The notes below the pieces were generated by a model. The model was not told where the DNA came from. It saw only the letters and a program-made list of their open reading frames with translations, and did no database searches. The position numbers were made by a program, and so were the translations under genes. Below are positions 42,687 through 42,763 of a DNA stretch of 42,763 nucleotides, one piece after another (the stretch's first letter is position 1; each line of letters starts with the position of its first letter). This stretch comes from an uncultured Alphaproteobacteria bacterium. GTDB taxonomy: Bacteria; Pseudomonadota; Alphaproteobacteria; RF32; CAG-239. Where the stretch lies: contig CALXTM010000013.1 of the NCBI GenBank assembly GCA_944391415.1, forward strand, positions 1-42,763, written 5' to 3'.

Positions 42687-42763
42687 AAATAAACTTCCAC
42701 TAGCTAACGCAAGTGGTATTACCTGTTCCGAACTACGTTCGCCCTGCCCAAAGGCTTCGCAAG
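42687..42763. repeat. Inverted copy of the left-edge hairpin repeat
   Basis: These last 77 bases are the exact reverse complement of 137-213. They include the hairpin with loop GTTA (TAAC on this strand) and the CGAAC/GTTCG stem, and stop in the middle of the AGGCTT/AAGCCT hairpin because the window ends there. It lies 17 bases after the AsmA-like stop. The copy at both edges suggests that the assembly was broken at a dispersed repeat. Confidence 0.9.

Overview
The window reads as a chromosomal segment of an AT-rich, Gram-negative alphaproteobacterium, probably an uncultured host- or gut-associated one. I infer this from gene order: a dGTPase / SPOR / nagZ / small membrane protein block, xerC-priA-atpHAGDC without the F0 genes, and lspA / DUF3035-like lipoprotein / two M16 peptidases are all arrangements known from Alphaproteobacteria. 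An outer membrane is implied by PagP, LspA, PpiD and the dTDP-sugar genes. No genus can be named from sequence reading alone. There is no rRNA, CRISPR array, insertion sequence or prophage.

Layout. 1-287: a cluster of intergenic hairpins, part of which recurs inverted at the right edge (77 bp) and, in related form, near 27.9 kb. 288-5116: a frameshifted small membrane-protein gene, then leftward genes for a hypothetical protein, a TatA-like small protein, NagZ, an M50 metalloprotease, a SPOR protein and a dGTPase. 5192-7311: xthA, an S41 protease and rpmG, rightward. 7384-8322: xerC, leftward. 8457-16401: priA, the five F1-ATPase genes and a nitroreductase, ending at a strong bidirectional terminator. 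16453-19827 (leftward): an ArcD-type antiporter and a pyruvoyl-dependent arginine decarboxylase, resembling the chlamydial aaxB/aaxC pair, then pfkA. 19957-28255: a YdcH-type protein, a DUF5131 protein, PpiD (leftward), tpiA, secG, pyrG, pagP, an MFS transporter and a small unknown gene. 28434-37493: tRNA-Leu(GAG), CorA, lspA, lipoprotein, two M16 genes, pgi, mutL, a ZIP transporter and tRNA-Ser(GCT). 37719-41193: rfbA, rfbC, rfbB and a TerC protein. 41245-41733: two nearly identical tandem hairpin-rich units plus a third copy of their terminator beside tRNA-Lys(CTT). 41882-42670: an AsmA-like envelope protein.

Most of the window is housekeeping: ATP synthesis, glycolysis (pfkA, tpiA, pgi), DNA repair and replication restart (xthA, priA, mutL, xerC), CTP synthesis, and envelope maintenance. 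The accessory points of interest are the arginine decarboxylase/antiporter pair (acid stress or arginine use), pagP (lipid A modification), and the non-coding hairpin families at 1-213, 27.9 kb, 41.2-41.65 kb and the right edge. I found no clear multi-gene system of an undescribed type; the hairpin repeats and the tandem unit beside tRNA-Lys are the best candidates for something undescribed.
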